From NCBI RefSeq assembly GCF_000686725.1, contig NZ_JMLK01000023.1, forward strand, positions 1 through 58,536: a stretch of 58,536 nt of DNA, given 5' to 3'. The DNA comes from Clostridium akagii DSM 12554. GTDB taxonomy: Bacteria; Bacillota; Clostridia; Clostridiales; Clostridiaceae. Below the pieces are notes generated by a model. That model was not told the origin of the DNA. It was given only the letters and a program-made list of their open reading frames with translations, and ran no database searches. Shown piece by piece: positions 9,160 to 18,410 of the stretch (position 1 is its first letter; each line of letters opens with the position of its first letter). The position numbers and the translations under genes were made by a program.

Positions 9160-10458
9160 CTAAGTCGTAACTTCATCCGATGTTACTATATCATTTGACT
9201 CCGGTGGCAGAGCATCACTGTATTTCATTAGATTTTTTCTGAAAATCATCATTGTAATCACAGGTATAATACCCATAATTACTAGGCAAATACTAGTGTT
9301 AACTTTATCAAACAATACTCCAAATAACATTTGTCCAAGGGGTACTGATGCTAAAGATCCCGTAGATATTACTGCCCCCACTCTCCCCATAATTTCTAAA
9401 GGTACAGTTTTCTGAAAGGCAATGCTTAGTGCAATATTTGCCATAGTTGCCATTATCCCTACTAGAAAACATAAGAATAGTACGCTTAAATATGGAATTA
9501 TATTTCCACTAAAAAGACACAAGTAAATATTTGTTGGTATAATTCCCATTATTATTATTAATATTCCTACTGTAAATATACTGAAAAATAGAATTGTTCC
9601 TGTCTTCATTTTTTTATGGATTGGCCCCATAATAATTGGTGCCATCATCATTGATGCAGCAAAACATCCTTCTAACAACCCATATTGAAAATCAGATACT
9701 TTTAAAATTGTCTTTGATAGATAAACCAATCCTATGGTAAGTGGAGCTAATGTAAAATTTACTATTACTGCCATAATAACTACAGTCAATATAAATTTTT
9801 TTCCTATTATAAATTTAATTCCACCAATAAAATCATTTTTAAAAACCTGAAGATTAACCTTTTCTGGCTTTTTATTATTCTTCGGAACATTTATAAACAT
9901 TTCAAATATGCTTGCAAAAATATAACTAAATGAATTTATTAATAATATTATGAAAATACCAAAAATGCCGAAAAGCATAGCTCCTATTACAGGTCCTATC
10001 AAAGTGGATAAATTTGAAATGAATGAGCTAAGGCTAGTTGCAGCAACTAGTTCCTCTCCATTAACTATACTTGGCAGAATAGTTCCTATTACCGGCCTGT
10101 AGAATGCCGTAATTACTGATAATATTATTACATAAATATAAATCTCGGTCATTGATAATGAACCATTTAATATAAATATAATTGTAAATATTCCTACAAT
10201 TATTCCATTTAATAAATCTAGATATACAATCATTTTTTTCCTGTCATACCAATCTGCAAAAACCCCTGCAAGTGGTCCCAGTATTAGTTGCGGAATTATA
10301 GATATGGCTAATACTGATGCAAATAGAGTTGCAGAACCAGTTGTTTTTAATACATATAATGATAATGCAAGTTCCTGCATTTGAGTCCCAATTAAAGATA
10401 TAAACTCGCTTAACATTAGTAAACCTAGGTCTTTTTTCTTTAAGACTAAAAAGTTCAT
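9160..10458 (-). CDS. MFS transporter (12-TM drug/metabolite exporter type)
   Basis: A 432-residue major facilitator with about 12 membrane helices and the inter-helix 2-3 motif ADWYDRKKMIVY (motif A). The sequence resembles the MFS_3/EntS and macrolide-efflux group. The start overlaps the previous MFS gene by 4 nt (ATGA) and GGAGG lies upstream, so the two are translationally coupled. They may act as a pair, although MFS proteins usually work alone. The substrate is unknown. Confidence 0.88.
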   Translation of the reverse strand: MNFLVLKKKDLGLLMLSEFISLIGTQMQELALSLYVLKTTGSATLFASVLAISIIPQLILGPLAGVFADWYDRKKMIVYLDLLNGIIVGIFTIIFILNGSLSMTEIYIYVIILSVITAFYRPVIGTILPSIVNGEELVAATSLSSFISNLSTLIGPVIGAMLFGIFGIFIILLINSFSYIFASIFEMFINVPKNNKKPEKVNLQVFKNDFIGGIKFIIGKKFILTVVIMAVIVNFTLAPLTIGLVYLSKTILKVSDFQYGLLEGCFAASMMMAPIIMGPIHKKMKTGTILFFSIFTVGILIIIMGIIPTNIYLCLFSGNIIPYLSVLFLCFLVGIMATMANIALSIAFQKTVPLEIMGRVGAVISTGSLASVPLGQMLFGVLFDKVNTSICLVIMGIIPVITMMIFRKNLMKYSDALPPESNDIVTSDEVTT

Positions 10459-11705
10459 AACATTATATCCTCCACTGTTTCATTTTCATAATCAAAATTG
10501 ATGAATCTCTTAAAATGCTTATTAAATGCAAATGGAATCACCAATAAAAGAGTTATTATAAAACATGTTGACATAACACTTCTTATTGGCAAAAAACTAC
10601 CTAATACACCCCCAAGTGCCATGGCAAAAGGTGTTAATCCTTGTGTCACCATAGTTATAAATGATATTACCTTGCCTCTTTTTTCTTGAGGCGTTGCCAA
10701 TTGCACTGATGACATGATTAAAACATTAAATATAGCATTAAATGTTCCTCCAACAAATATCATTACTGCCATTATAATGAGTATACTTTGGCTTACTGCA
10801 ATTATAAGGCATACATTATATATGATACCTGAAATTATAAAAATCTTAAGCTTTTTTAAAGCAGGAATATTAATTATTGATGTAAGGATAAACCCCACAA
10901 ACATTCCTCCCATAAAACATGCCATAACAATACCATATTTAGCTGGCCCTAAATTAGGTGTCTTTTGGAATAAAGGCAATAATAATATTATTGCAATATT
11001 AGCAAAAAAATTATCAACTGCTGCAATTAAAAGAGTATATCTTAGGCCTTTTAATCGCCATACAAAACTAAACCCATCTTTAAGATCCTCTAAAAAGCAT
11101 TGATTATTTTTCTTTTCTATGGCTGGAATTTTTACTAGCAATATGGAAAGCCCAGAAAACACAAATGATAATCCATTAAAAAGAAACATTAATGGCGCAC
11201 CAATAATCTGAAATAAAAAACCTCCTGCAATATTACCCATCATATTAGCTCCATTAGTTACAATTGCAAATACAGAATTTGCATTTGTAATTTTTGACTT
11301 AGGCACTAAGTCTGGTATTGATGAATTGATTCCAGGACTAAATATTGCCCCGCATATGCTTAAAATGATTCCAGCTATAAATACCATCCAAACCTTAATA
11401 TTGTTATTATATGCTAGAATACCCAATAATACAATGCTACACCCTCTTAATAAATCCATTAAAATTAATAATTTTTTTCTATTATTTCTATCGATCAGGG
11501 TTCCTGCAAAAGGTGCTATTATAACTCCTGGCAGAGTGGATACTGCCATAAGTGTTCCCATTAGTGCAGTTGATCCAGTAACCTTTAGAACCCAGAAGCC
11601 TAAGGCTATGCTATAAGCTGCATCTCCTAGACTGGAAACTAATTGTCCCTGCCATAAAATAAATAAACTTCGCGTCCATAATCTTTCATCACAATTTGAC
11701 TTCAT
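10455..11705 (-). CDS. MFS transporter, paralogue of the downstream gene
   Basis: About 416 residues and 12 predicted helices, with motif A as GTLIDRNNRKKLLIL and the same MFS_3-type layout as its neighbour. The ATG at 11705 (MKSNCDERLW) is preferred because AAGGG lies 7 nt upstream; an in-frame ATG at 11723 would add six residues. Either start overlaps the end of the bactofilin-like gene (stop at 11689), so translation is coupled. The tandem exporters share an operon with a putative cytoskeletal polymer and a small regulator. Confidence 0.87.
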   Translation of the reverse strand: MKSNCDERLWTRSLFILWQGQLVSSLGDAAYSIALGFWVLKVTGSTALMGTLMAVSTLPGVIIAPFAGTLIDRNNRKKLLILMDLLRGCSIVLLGILAYNNNIKVWMVFIAGIILSICGAIFSPGINSSIPDLVPKSKITNANSVFAIVTNGANMMGNIAGGFLFQIIGAPLMFLFNGLSFVFSGLSILLVKIPAIEKKNNQCFLEDLKDGFSFVWRLKGLRYTLLIAAVDNFFANIAIILLLPLFQKTPNLGPAKYGIVMACFMGGMFVGFILTSIINIPALKKLKIFIISGIIYNVCLIIAVSQSILIIMAVMIFVGGTFNAIFNVLIMSSVQLATPQEKRGKVISFITMVTQGLTPFAMALGGVLGSFLPIRSVMSTCFIITLLLVIPFAFNKHFKRFINFDYENETVEDIML

Positions 11706-12471
11706 TTTGAACCCTTCCCCCATTTATTACTTTAAGGACTCCAGTATATTCAACCTTTTCAATATTTGAGCCTTCACCAATGGTTACATTTGTTCCTCTT
11801 ACTATTTTTGCCGTTGTTCCTTCTAAAAAGATATCATCACCTTCTACAGAATCTGTAATAAGCTCTTTAATGCCAACAAACATATCCATTACAAATTGAG
11901 ATATAATCCCTCCATGATTTGAAGAAAAACTTATATTTATATTACGTCCACCTATTTCACGAACTTTGCATCTTCCATACAACTGGATATCAATTTCATC
12001 TGCATTTAATAATCCTTTTATATCAAACTTTCCTGTAGCTATAAAACTTTCACATTCACAATCTTTGCCTATTTTCGTTCCTCCAGATACTCTTATCTCT
12101 CCACCATATAAATTTCCCTTAACATCTGAGCCACCTGATATTTTTAGTTTTTTTACTCTAACATCACCATCTACACCAGAACTACCACTAATCTTTACAT
12201 CACTGGCAGTAAGATTTCCTTTAATATCTGATGATCCGCTAATTTCCAAAGTTTCAGTTTCAACATTTCCCTTTACCGAAGACGATCCACTACATTTTAT
12301 TAGCTGCGATTTTATATTTCCTTTTATATCTGATGATCCGCTAGATTTTAAAGTATTGCAATCTATATCGCCATTAATTACTCCTGATCCACTTATTTTC
12401 ACTTCATCGTATATTCCACCGCTACAACTACCAGCTCCTGATATTTTAAAATTTTGTCTTGTACCATCCAT
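11689..12471 (-). CDS. Bactofilin-like polymer-forming protein (YhbE/YhbF type)
   Basis: Residues ~8-150 consist of repeats of ~20-21 residues around the core ISGSSDIKGN (GSGVINGD, GSSDIKGN, GSSSVKGN, GSSGVDGD, GGSDVKGN), which should form a right-handed beta-helix as in bactofilins. The C-terminal part (~160-260) departs from the repeat but ends with another beta-rich block (VEYTGVLKVINGG). Bactofilins assemble into filaments that scaffold envelope proteins. The gene begins immediately after the yhbD-like stop codon (TAAATG), matching the B. subtilis yhbD-yhbE-yhbF order I recall, where the products are linked to motility. The local role is unproven. Confidence 0.85.
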   Translation of the reverse strand: MDGTRQNFKISGAGSCSGGIYDEVKISGSGVINGDIDCNTLKSSGSSDIKGNIKSQLIKCSGSSSVKGNVETETLEISGSSDIKGNLTASDVKISGSSGVDGDVRVKKLKISGGSDVKGNLYGGEIRVSGGTKIGKDCECESFIATGKFDIKGLLNADEIDIQLYGRCKVREIGGRNINISFSSNHGGIISQFVMDMFVGIKELITDSVEGDDIFLEGTTAKIVRGTNVTIGEGSNIEKVEYTGVLKVINGGRVQNEVKL

Positions 12472-13104
12472 TTAAAACAACTCCTCTAATTTTAATTTTA
12501 ATTCTTCAATACATTTATTTATTTGCAATCTCATTATAATTTTTGCCAAGCTCTCAAAATATATCTGATTTGGTAACGCTAAAATCATGCTTATGCCTAC
12601 ACCCATTTTTCGTATAAATACTATTTCACAATTTTTTTCAAGATAATTACTATAACTGCTTTTTATAGTTTCAAATACAATTTTACTTTCTTCAATGGAT
12701 ATACCACCGTCCATAAGATATCTTTGTACCACGTCCATATATAAGACTTCATTAAAACTATAAGTTTTATCCATATTTTCACTGGGATAGCATATTTGTA
12801 TTACATTCTTTATAATGATTTTCCTATTTGAAAGTTCACTACCTGTTAACATTACATCTGACGATTTGGGAGAAAAAATTTCTGCTAAATCGTCAAGGGA
12901 CGCCTCATCTTTCATATTTTTAATTCTTTTAACTCTTTCTAGAATTTTATCTCTTGGAAAAAAAGTTTCCTGTCCCGTAAATGAAGACTTTTTTATAAAC
13001 CAATCTTCAGGAATTATTTTTTTCCTTTTCCATCTATAAAGCTGACCGTAAGAAATTTTAGTTAATTCCAAAAGTTCTTTCTTGGATATTAAATTTTCTT
13101 CCAT
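12472..13104 (-). CDS. YhbD-like protein (DUF4004), MerR-like helix-turn-helix
   Basis: The N-terminus LISKKELLELTKISYGQLYRWKRKKIIPEDWF reads as a MerR-type winged helix for DNA binding. Residues ~40-75 (FFPRDKILERVKRIKNMKD) continue it, and the C-terminal part (~110-210) is an uncharacterised helical domain. The architecture fits B. subtilis YhbD. It is first in an operon with the bactofilin-like and MFS genes, so it may regulate that operon. A 9-bp palindrome lies ~112-135 nt upstream of its start. GGAGGAG precedes the ATG. Function is unknown in detail. Confidence 0.78.
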   Translation of the reverse strand: MEENLISKKELLELTKISYGQLYRWKRKKIIPEDWFIKKSSFTGQETFFPRDKILERVKRIKNMKDEASLDDLAEIFSPKSSDVMLTGSELSNRKIIIKNVIQICYPSENMDKTYSFNEVLYMDVVQRYLMDGGISIEESKIVFETIKSSYSNYLEKNCEIVFIRKMGVGISMILALPNQIYFESLAKIIMRLQINKCIEELKLKLEELF

Positions 13105-13215
13105 GTAACTCCTCCTATACTATTTTTTTTTAATTCCATTTTTCTCTTTACATTTTGGAGCCATTTTATTAAATCAGTATTCTAAATCTACAATTAATTA
13201 TTGGCTTCTTAATTT

Positions 13216-13239
13216 AGTGTAACAAAACATTGTTACACT
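13216..13239. promoter_or_regulatory. Perfect 9-bp palindrome upstream of the yhbD operon (candidate operator)
   Basis: AGTGTAACA (13216-13224) and TGTTACACT (13231-13239) are exact reverse complements around a 6-nt spacer. The site lies 112 nt upstream of the yhbD-like start and before the buk terminator. The spacing and symmetry look like a dimeric repressor site; no T-tract suggests a terminator. The binding protein is unknown. Confidence 0.45.
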
Positions 13240-13277
13240 GTAAATACCTTTATTGAAAATTTTCCAAAAAATAAAAA

Positions 13278-13309
13278 CTTTGGTCTAATATCTTACTATT
13301 AGACCAAAG
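13278..13309 (-). terminator. Terminator of the ptb-buk operon
   Basis: On the minus strand CTTTGGTCTAATA, a 6-nt loop and TATTAGACCAAAG form a perfect 13-bp stem followed by TTTTTATTTTTT, about 50 nt past the buk stop. This is a strong intrinsic terminator. Confidence 0.92.
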
Positions 13310-13359
13310 CTTTTTAGTTAAAAGTTTGTAACTATACTTGTTATTTTGTTGGCTGCGAC

Positions 13360-14427
13360 TTATTTATATATTTTAGCTTTTTCTTCTCCGTTTAATACTC
13401 TAAGAGCACCTTGAGTTAACGCTAAAAGTTCGTCTTCTCCTGGGTAAACTACTACTGGAGCAATAAATGAAACTCTTGCTGCGATTTTACCTGTGATACC
13501 TTTGTTATATGATATTCCACCAGTAAGTAGTACAGCATCAACTTTTCCTGATAATACCGCTGCATCCTGACCAATCTCTTTTGCTATCTGATATATATAT
13601 GCATCATATATTAGTTTTGAATCCTTATCCCCAGCATCAGCTTTGTCAGCTACAACTTTAAAATCATTTGTCCCTGCATATGCAACTGCTCCACCTTTTC
13701 CGTTGATTTTTTTCTTCATTTCTTCATGAGTTACTTTTCCGCTGTAAGCAATATCAATTAAATCTCCAAGTGGAACTCCACCACTTCTTTCTGGTGAGAA
13801 TGGACCCTCTCCAGTAAGAGCGTTGTTAACATCAATTACTTTTCCCTTAGAATGTGCTCCAACTGATGTTCCACCGCCCATATGAGCAATGATAAGATTT
13901 AAATCTTCGTATTTGACTCCTTTTTCTTTTGCATATCTTTTTCCAACTGCCTTTTGATTTAGAGCATGGAATATACTTCTTCTCTTTACATCTGGCATTC
14001 CTGATATTTTTGCTACTTCTTGCATTTCATCAACTGTAACAGGATCTACTATAAATGCAGAAACTCCAATTTCTTTTGCTATTGCATCGGAAATAATAGC
14101 TCCTAGATTTGATGCATGCTGTCCTTGGACACCATTTTTTGAATCTTTAAGTATAGCATCGTTAACTGTGTATGTACCACTTTCAATAGGTTTTATAATT
14201 CCGCCTCTTCCAACAACTGCGCTGAAAGTTTTTATGTCAATACCCTTTTCTTTTAGATAGTTCAGTATAACTTCTTTTCTAAATTTAAACTGGTCATAAA
14301 TTGTATCATATTTTGCTATTTCCTCTGCGGAATGTTTTAAATTTTCTTCTAATATTTGAGTTTCATCCTCATAAACGCCAATTTTTGTTGAGGTAGAACC
14401 TGGATTGATTATTAACAATCTATGCAT
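13360..14427 (-). CDS. buk: Butyrate kinase
   Basis: Catalyses butyryl phosphate + ADP to butyrate + ATP, the last energy-yielding step of butyrate fermentation. The 355-residue length is standard. ASKHA-fold signatures are visible: phosphate loop [18 protein letters not shown] at the N-terminus, [20 protein letters not shown] in the middle and [12 protein letters not shown] near the C-terminus. GGAG precedes the ATG. It follows ptb by 45 nt, the classical ptb-buk operon, and ends at a strong terminator. Confidence 0.97.
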   Translation of the reverse strand: MHRLLIINPGSTSTKIGVYEDETQILEENLKHSAEEIAKYDTIYDQFKFRKEVILNYLKEKGIDIKTFSAVVGRGGIIKPIESGTYTVNDAILKDSKNGVQGQHASNLGAIISDAIAKEIGVSAFIVDPVTVDEMQEVAKISGMPDVKRRSIFHALNQKAVGKRYAKEKGVKYEDLNLIIAHMGGGTSVGAHSKGKVIDVNNALTGEGPFSPERSGGVPLGDLIDIAYSGKVTHEEMKKKINGKGGAVAYAGTNDFKVVADKADAGDKDSKLIYDAYIYQIAKEIGQDAAVLSGKVDAVLLTGGISYNKGITGKIAARVSFIAPVVVYPGEDELLALTQGALRVLNGEEKAKIYK

Positions 14428-14472
14428 ATTTTTACTCCTTTTCCTATTTATTTACTGAGTACTAGGTCAATA

Positions 14473-15378
14473 CTATTTTTCACCTGCAACTAGTGCTGCA
14501 AGAGCTATTGAATACATTTTTGTTTCATGGCTATCAGCTCTTGAAGTTAATACAACTGGAGCTGAAGTTCCAACTAATATACATCCATTTTTTGAGTTAG
14601 TCATGTATGTCATTGTTTTATACATAACGTTTCCCGTTTCTATGTTGGGAAGTAAAAGTACATCCGCTTTTCCAGCTGCGGCTCCTGTTACATTCTTGTG
14701 TGCTGCTGCTTCTTCACTTAAAGCATTATCAAGGGCATAAGGTCCATCAACTATACATCCTTTAAATTGACCTCTATCACTCATTTTTGAAAGTAGAGCT
14801 GCATCTAATGTTGCAGGCATATTTTCATTTACAAGTTCAACAGCACAAATTGGAGCTACCTTTGGACATTCAATTCCAACTGCATGGGCAACTTTTACTG
14901 AATTGTTTATTATTTGAATTTTATCTTTTAATGTTGGGTACATATTGAAGGCAACATCTGTTAAAAATAATAATCTGTCAAAAGCTTCTGTTTCAAAAAC
15001 AGCAACGTGAGACATAAGTTTTCCAGTTCTAAGGCCTACTTCTTTGTTTAATACTGATCTTAAGAAGGTTGCAGTATCAACTAAACCTTTCATTACCATA
15101 TCAGCTTTACCCTTTGATACAAGTTCCACTGCTTTTAAAGTTGCTTTTCTAATATCTGGTTCATCAACTATTTCAAATTCGTCAATATTCATACCAACTT
15201 TTAAAGCTATTGATATTATTTCATTTTTGTTTCCAACAAGTATTGCTTCTGCTATTCCGTTTTTCTTTGCATCACGAATAGCTTCAAGAACTGGTTTGTC
15301 CTGTGCTACTGCTACTGCTACAGTTTTTATGTCTTTACTTTTAACCTTTAGTATAATCTCATCAAAACTTTTAATCAT
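14473..15378 (-). CDS. ptb: Phosphate butyryltransferase
   Basis: Converts butyryl-CoA + phosphate to butyryl phosphate + CoA, supplying Buk. The 301-residue protein begins MIKSFDEIILKVKSKD; AGAGGTG lies 7 nt upstream of this ATG, so a longer frame opening 63 nt earlier is rejected. Family segments include VAVAVAQDKPVLEAI, KADMVMKGLVDTATFLRSVLN, FLTDVAFNMYPTL and LPNIETGNVMYK, as in PTA/PTB acyl-transferases. It lies downstream of the cdaA-cdaR-FAD gene set, separated by 110 nt, so it probably has its own promoter. The neighbourhood matches the C. acetobutylicum order. Confidence 0.96.
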   Translation of the reverse strand: MIKSFDEIILKVKSKDIKTVAVAVAQDKPVLEAIRDAKKNGIAEAILVGNKNEIISIALKVGMNIDEFEIVDEPDIRKATLKAVELVSKGKADMVMKGLVDTATFLRSVLNKEVGLRTGKLMSHVAVFETEAFDRLLFLTDVAFNMYPTLKDKIQIINNSVKVAHAVGIECPKVAPICAVELVNENMPATLDAALLSKMSDRGQFKGCIVDGPYALDNALSEEAAAHKNVTGAAAGKADVLLLPNIETGNVMYKTMTYMTNSKNGCILVGTSAPVVLTSRADSHETKMYSIALAALVAGEK

Positions 15379-15488
15379 TAATGTGCACCTCTTCTTAAAT
15401 ATTTTTTTACCTATAATAATTTTAAATTTAAAACATCTCACCTATATCTTAACAAAAATTTCACAAGAAACATGATTTTTCAGAATAT

Positions 15489-17123
15489 TCAATCCGAAAT
15501 TTTATATTTTTTTATTATACTTTCACTACATTTTAATCCATCAACTGCTGCTGACACTATACCACCTGCAAAGCCGGAGCCTTCTCCACTTGGATATATA
15601 CCTTCTGCAGAAATACTTTGCATTTCATCATTTCTAATTATTTTAACTGGTGCAGAGGTTCTAGTCTCAATTCCTGTTAAAATATTATCATAGTCACTAA
15701 ATCCTTTTATCTTTCTATCAAAATTTTTAATTCCATCTTTTAAAGATTCTGCAACATAATCTGGTAAACATGCACTTAAATTCACAAGTTTATATCCAGG
15801 TGTATAACTTGGTTTTACCTTTCCTATTCTGCTACTCACCCTGTTTTTTAAAAAATCTCCCATCAGTTGTACAGGTGCATTAAAATTACTACCACCAACT
15901 TTGAATGCTAGTTCTTCATAAAATCTTTGAAATTCCATACCTAAAAGAGGATAATCCATATCATAAACCCTACCAAATTTACTGCTTTCATTTATAAAAT
16001 CTTGTGGACCTACTGTTACAACTAATGCAGAATTAGCATTTTCACCATTTCTTTTATAATTACTCATACCATTTGTCACCAGCCTGCCTTGCTCTGAAGA
16101 TGCTGCCACTACTTCACCTCCGGGACACATGCAGAAGCTATAAATACTTCTTCCCGTCTTCTCTGATTTACTGGTAAGCCTATAATCTGCCGCTTTCAGT
16201 CTTGGATGACTTGCCAAATTTCCATATTGATTTTCATTTATCATGCTCTGAAGGTGCTCTACTCTTACTCCAATGGCAAAAGGTTTTGCCTCCATTGATA
16301 TATTATTTTTATATAACATTTCATAAGTATCTCTAGAGCTATGACCAATTGCAAGTATTAGTGCTTCACAAGGTATTTCCTCTCCGTTTACTACTATAGC
16401 TTTTAAGCTTCCGTCTTCTATAATAATATCCTGAAGTTTACTATTAAACCTTACCTCACCACCAAGACTTATAATTTCTTCACGAAGGTTTTTAACCACA
16501 CCTTTTAATATATCCGTACCTATATGTGGTTTCCCTGAATAGGCTATTTCTTCCGGTGCTCCAAAACCAATAAATTCATCTACAATATATTTACATCTTC
16601 TATCTTTAATCCTTGTAGTTAACTTTCCATCAGAAAAAGTGCCTGCTCCACCTTCTCCAAATTGAACATTGGATTCAGTGCTGAGGATTCCACTATCCCA
16701 AAATTTCTGCACAGTTTTAGTTCTGTTTTCCACATCTTCTCCTCGCTCAATTACTAAGGGTTTATACCCACGTCTTGCAAGAAGCAATGCTGCAAACATT
16801 CCTGAAGGTCCCATACCTATTACTACTGGTCTAGACCTAAGTTTTTCATTTCCCATAACAAGTTGTTCTCCATTAAACTCTTCTTCAAATATTACATCTT
16901 TATTATTAAGTTTTTTTACTAGCTGCTGTTCTTTTTCTGTTGACACTTCTACTGCATAATTAAATTTAACAATATCTTTTTTTCTAGCATCAATGGATTC
17001 CTTTAATATTTTGAATTTTAGCAAAGCATTTTCTGAAATTTTTAACTTTTCTGCTACGGTTTTTTTCAAATTTGAAATGTCATCTTCTATATCTAAAATT
17101 ATATTATTTACTTTTATTGGCAC
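15489..17123 (-). CDS. Conserved FAD-dependent oxidoreductase (COG2509-like)
   Basis: 544 residues. A ~90-residue N-terminal domain of ferredoxin-like/ACT-type size is followed by a dinucleotide-binding motif VVIGMGPSGMFAALLLARRGYKPLVIERG at ~100-128. Further conserved segments are QFGEGGAGTFSDGKL, ILAIGHSSRD, SFCMCPGGEVV and a C-terminal GEGSGFAGGIVSAAVDGL. These mark the widespread but uncharacterised 'FAD-dependent dehydrogenase' family. The start is GTG with AGGAGG 7 nt upstream, and the gene lies 15 nt after cdaR, so it is cotranscribed with the c-di-AMP synthase. The substrate is unknown. Confidence 0.88.
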   Translation of the reverse strand: MPIKVNNIILDIEDDISNLKKTVAEKLKISENALLKFKILKESIDARKKDIVKFNYAVEVSTEKEQQLVKKLNNKDVIFEEEFNGEQLVMGNEKLRSRPVVIGMGPSGMFAALLLARRGYKPLVIERGEDVENRTKTVQKFWDSGILSTESNVQFGEGGAGTFSDGKLTTRIKDRRCKYIVDEFIGFGAPEEIAYSGKPHIGTDILKGVVKNLREEIISLGGEVRFNSKLQDIIIEDGSLKAIVVNGEEIPCEALILAIGHSSRDTYEMLYKNNISMEAKPFAIGVRVEHLQSMINENQYGNLASHPRLKAADYRLTSKSEKTGRSIYSFCMCPGGEVVAASSEQGRLVTNGMSNYKRNGENANSALVVTVGPQDFINESSKFGRVYDMDYPLLGMEFQRFYEELAFKVGGSNFNAPVQLMGDFLKNRVSSRIGKVKPSYTPGYKLVNLSACLPDYVAESLKDGIKNFDRKIKGFSDYDNILTGIETRTSAPVKIIRNDEMQSISAEGIYPSGEGSGFAGGIVSAAVDGLKCSESIIKKYKISD

Positions 17124-17138
17124 GTGTGTTCCTCCTGA

Positions 17139-18410
17139 TCATTTTTTAGTGAGTGTAACATTTATTGAATTTGGAGTTACTCCCATATTCTTAACGCCCT
17201 GAGGCAATGATAAAACTGGTTGAGCATTATTTACTCCTTCTTTAAAAGAAGTTCCATCAATAGTTCCACTTATATCTCCATTTTTTATTGCGTTTATAAT
17301 GGTAGAATCGCCTGATACTATTACATTTACAGCATTATTATCCAAAGTGCTACTAAACCCGTCTGGCAAGTTTGTAAGAGTTATATTTGCTGAAAAAGTT
17401 TTTTGAATTATTGTATCCACATTTATTTTTACATTTACAGTAGTAGTTCCATTTATTGTTGTGACTCCACTTGGTAAAGCAAGTTTAACACTCATAGTTT
17501 TCGCACCTGTTATACTGCTCAAATCTATAGGTTCAGTGTTAATTGAAGTTAAACCATCAACTTCATTTGAGGTACCTGTTATTTGTACAGTCTGTTCTAC
17601 AGGAGCTATAGATTTTATATCAACCCCGGTAGATTGCTTTCCTGAAGTTAATACATTTATACTAACTGTTTTTGATTTTATATCAGCTGTGTTAGTTTGA
17701 TTTCCTCCAGTTACTGCATTTGTACCAACCGTTTCATTCTTTTTTATTGGAACAGTAACTTTAATCTTTTGAGGTTTTATTATAATATTGGGTACTGATT
17801 TACCACTTTTATCAACTGCTTCAAGTACTTCCTCTGCATCTAAATTTGCATTTAGACTATCAATGTTTGCATTTGCTATCACATTACTCACTAGTTCAAC
17901 AGATTTACTTGGTCCACTAATGGCAACTTCCCCTTGGCTTGATGTGGGTTCTAAATAATAATATCCATATTTAGGTTTTCCTTGTAACTTTACTTTTACA
18001 GGAACAGTTTTTTCGGTTAACTTATCTATTTCCACATCTATCCACATATTATTACTATTTTGAATGTTTACATTGTCTGGATAATGAACTATATTAACAG
18101 GTATCCTGTTTTCACCTTCTTTAACCGCATAAACGCTCATATCTGCAACTATTGTAAAATCACTTGCTTTTGATTTCATAACCTCTAAATTCGTCCCTCT
18201 TATAGTTATTGGTACTGAAAATTTTTGATTTGGAGCTAGGGTAAGGTTAGATTGTGATAATGAATCTGAGTTAATAAGTTCCACTGAAACATTTTTTAAC
18301 GTATATGTACTTATTGGATTTTCCCAATTTGAAATATAAAGCCACAAACAAAAAGAGGCAATTACGCAACATACTTTTATTAATATTTGCCTATTATTTT
18401 TCTTTTCCAC
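17139..18410 (-). CDS. cdaR: CdaR (YbbR-domain regulator of CdaA)
   Basis: One membrane helix near the N-terminus (~8-25, ILIKVCCVIASFCLWLYIS) precedes an extracellular region of about four YbbR-type beta-rich repeats, recognisable by the recurring KTVPVKVKLQG, VAISGPSKSVELV, VQITGTSNEV and VIVSGDSTII pattern. CdaR binds CdaA at the membrane and modulates c-di-AMP synthesis. The start is GTG, 31 nt inside the cdaA reading frame, with GAAGGTG upstream, giving tight translational coupling. A Thr/Asn-rich segment (~225-250) separates repeats. Length is normal. Confidence 0.92.
   Translation of the reverse strand: MEKKNNRQILIKVCCVIASFCLWLYISNWENPISTYTLKNVSVELINSDSLSQSNLTLAPNQKFSVPITIRGTNLEVMKSKASDFTIVADMSVYAVKEGENRIPVNIVHYPDNVNIQNSNNMWIDVEIDKLTEKTVPVKVKLQGKPKYGYYYLEPTSSQGEVAISGPSKSVELVSNVIANANIDSLNANLDAEEVLEAVDKSGKSVPNIIIKPQKIKVTVPIKKNETVGTNAVTGGNQTNTADIKSKTVSINVLTSGKQSTGVDIKSIAPVEQTVQITGTSNEVDGLTSINTEPIDLSSITGAKTMSVKLALPSGVTTINGTTTVNVKINVDTIIQKTFSANITLTNLPDGFSSTLDNNAVNVIVSGDSTIINAIKNGDISGTIDGTSFKEGVNNAQPVLSLPQGVKNMGVTPNSINVTLTKK

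Noticed and set aside
11966-12475. 169-codon open frame on the plus strand opposite the bactofilin-like gene
   Set aside because: It mirrors the repeat-rich coding strand, has low-complexity Pro/Ser content and no ribosome site. The minus-strand frame has the clear repeat pattern.
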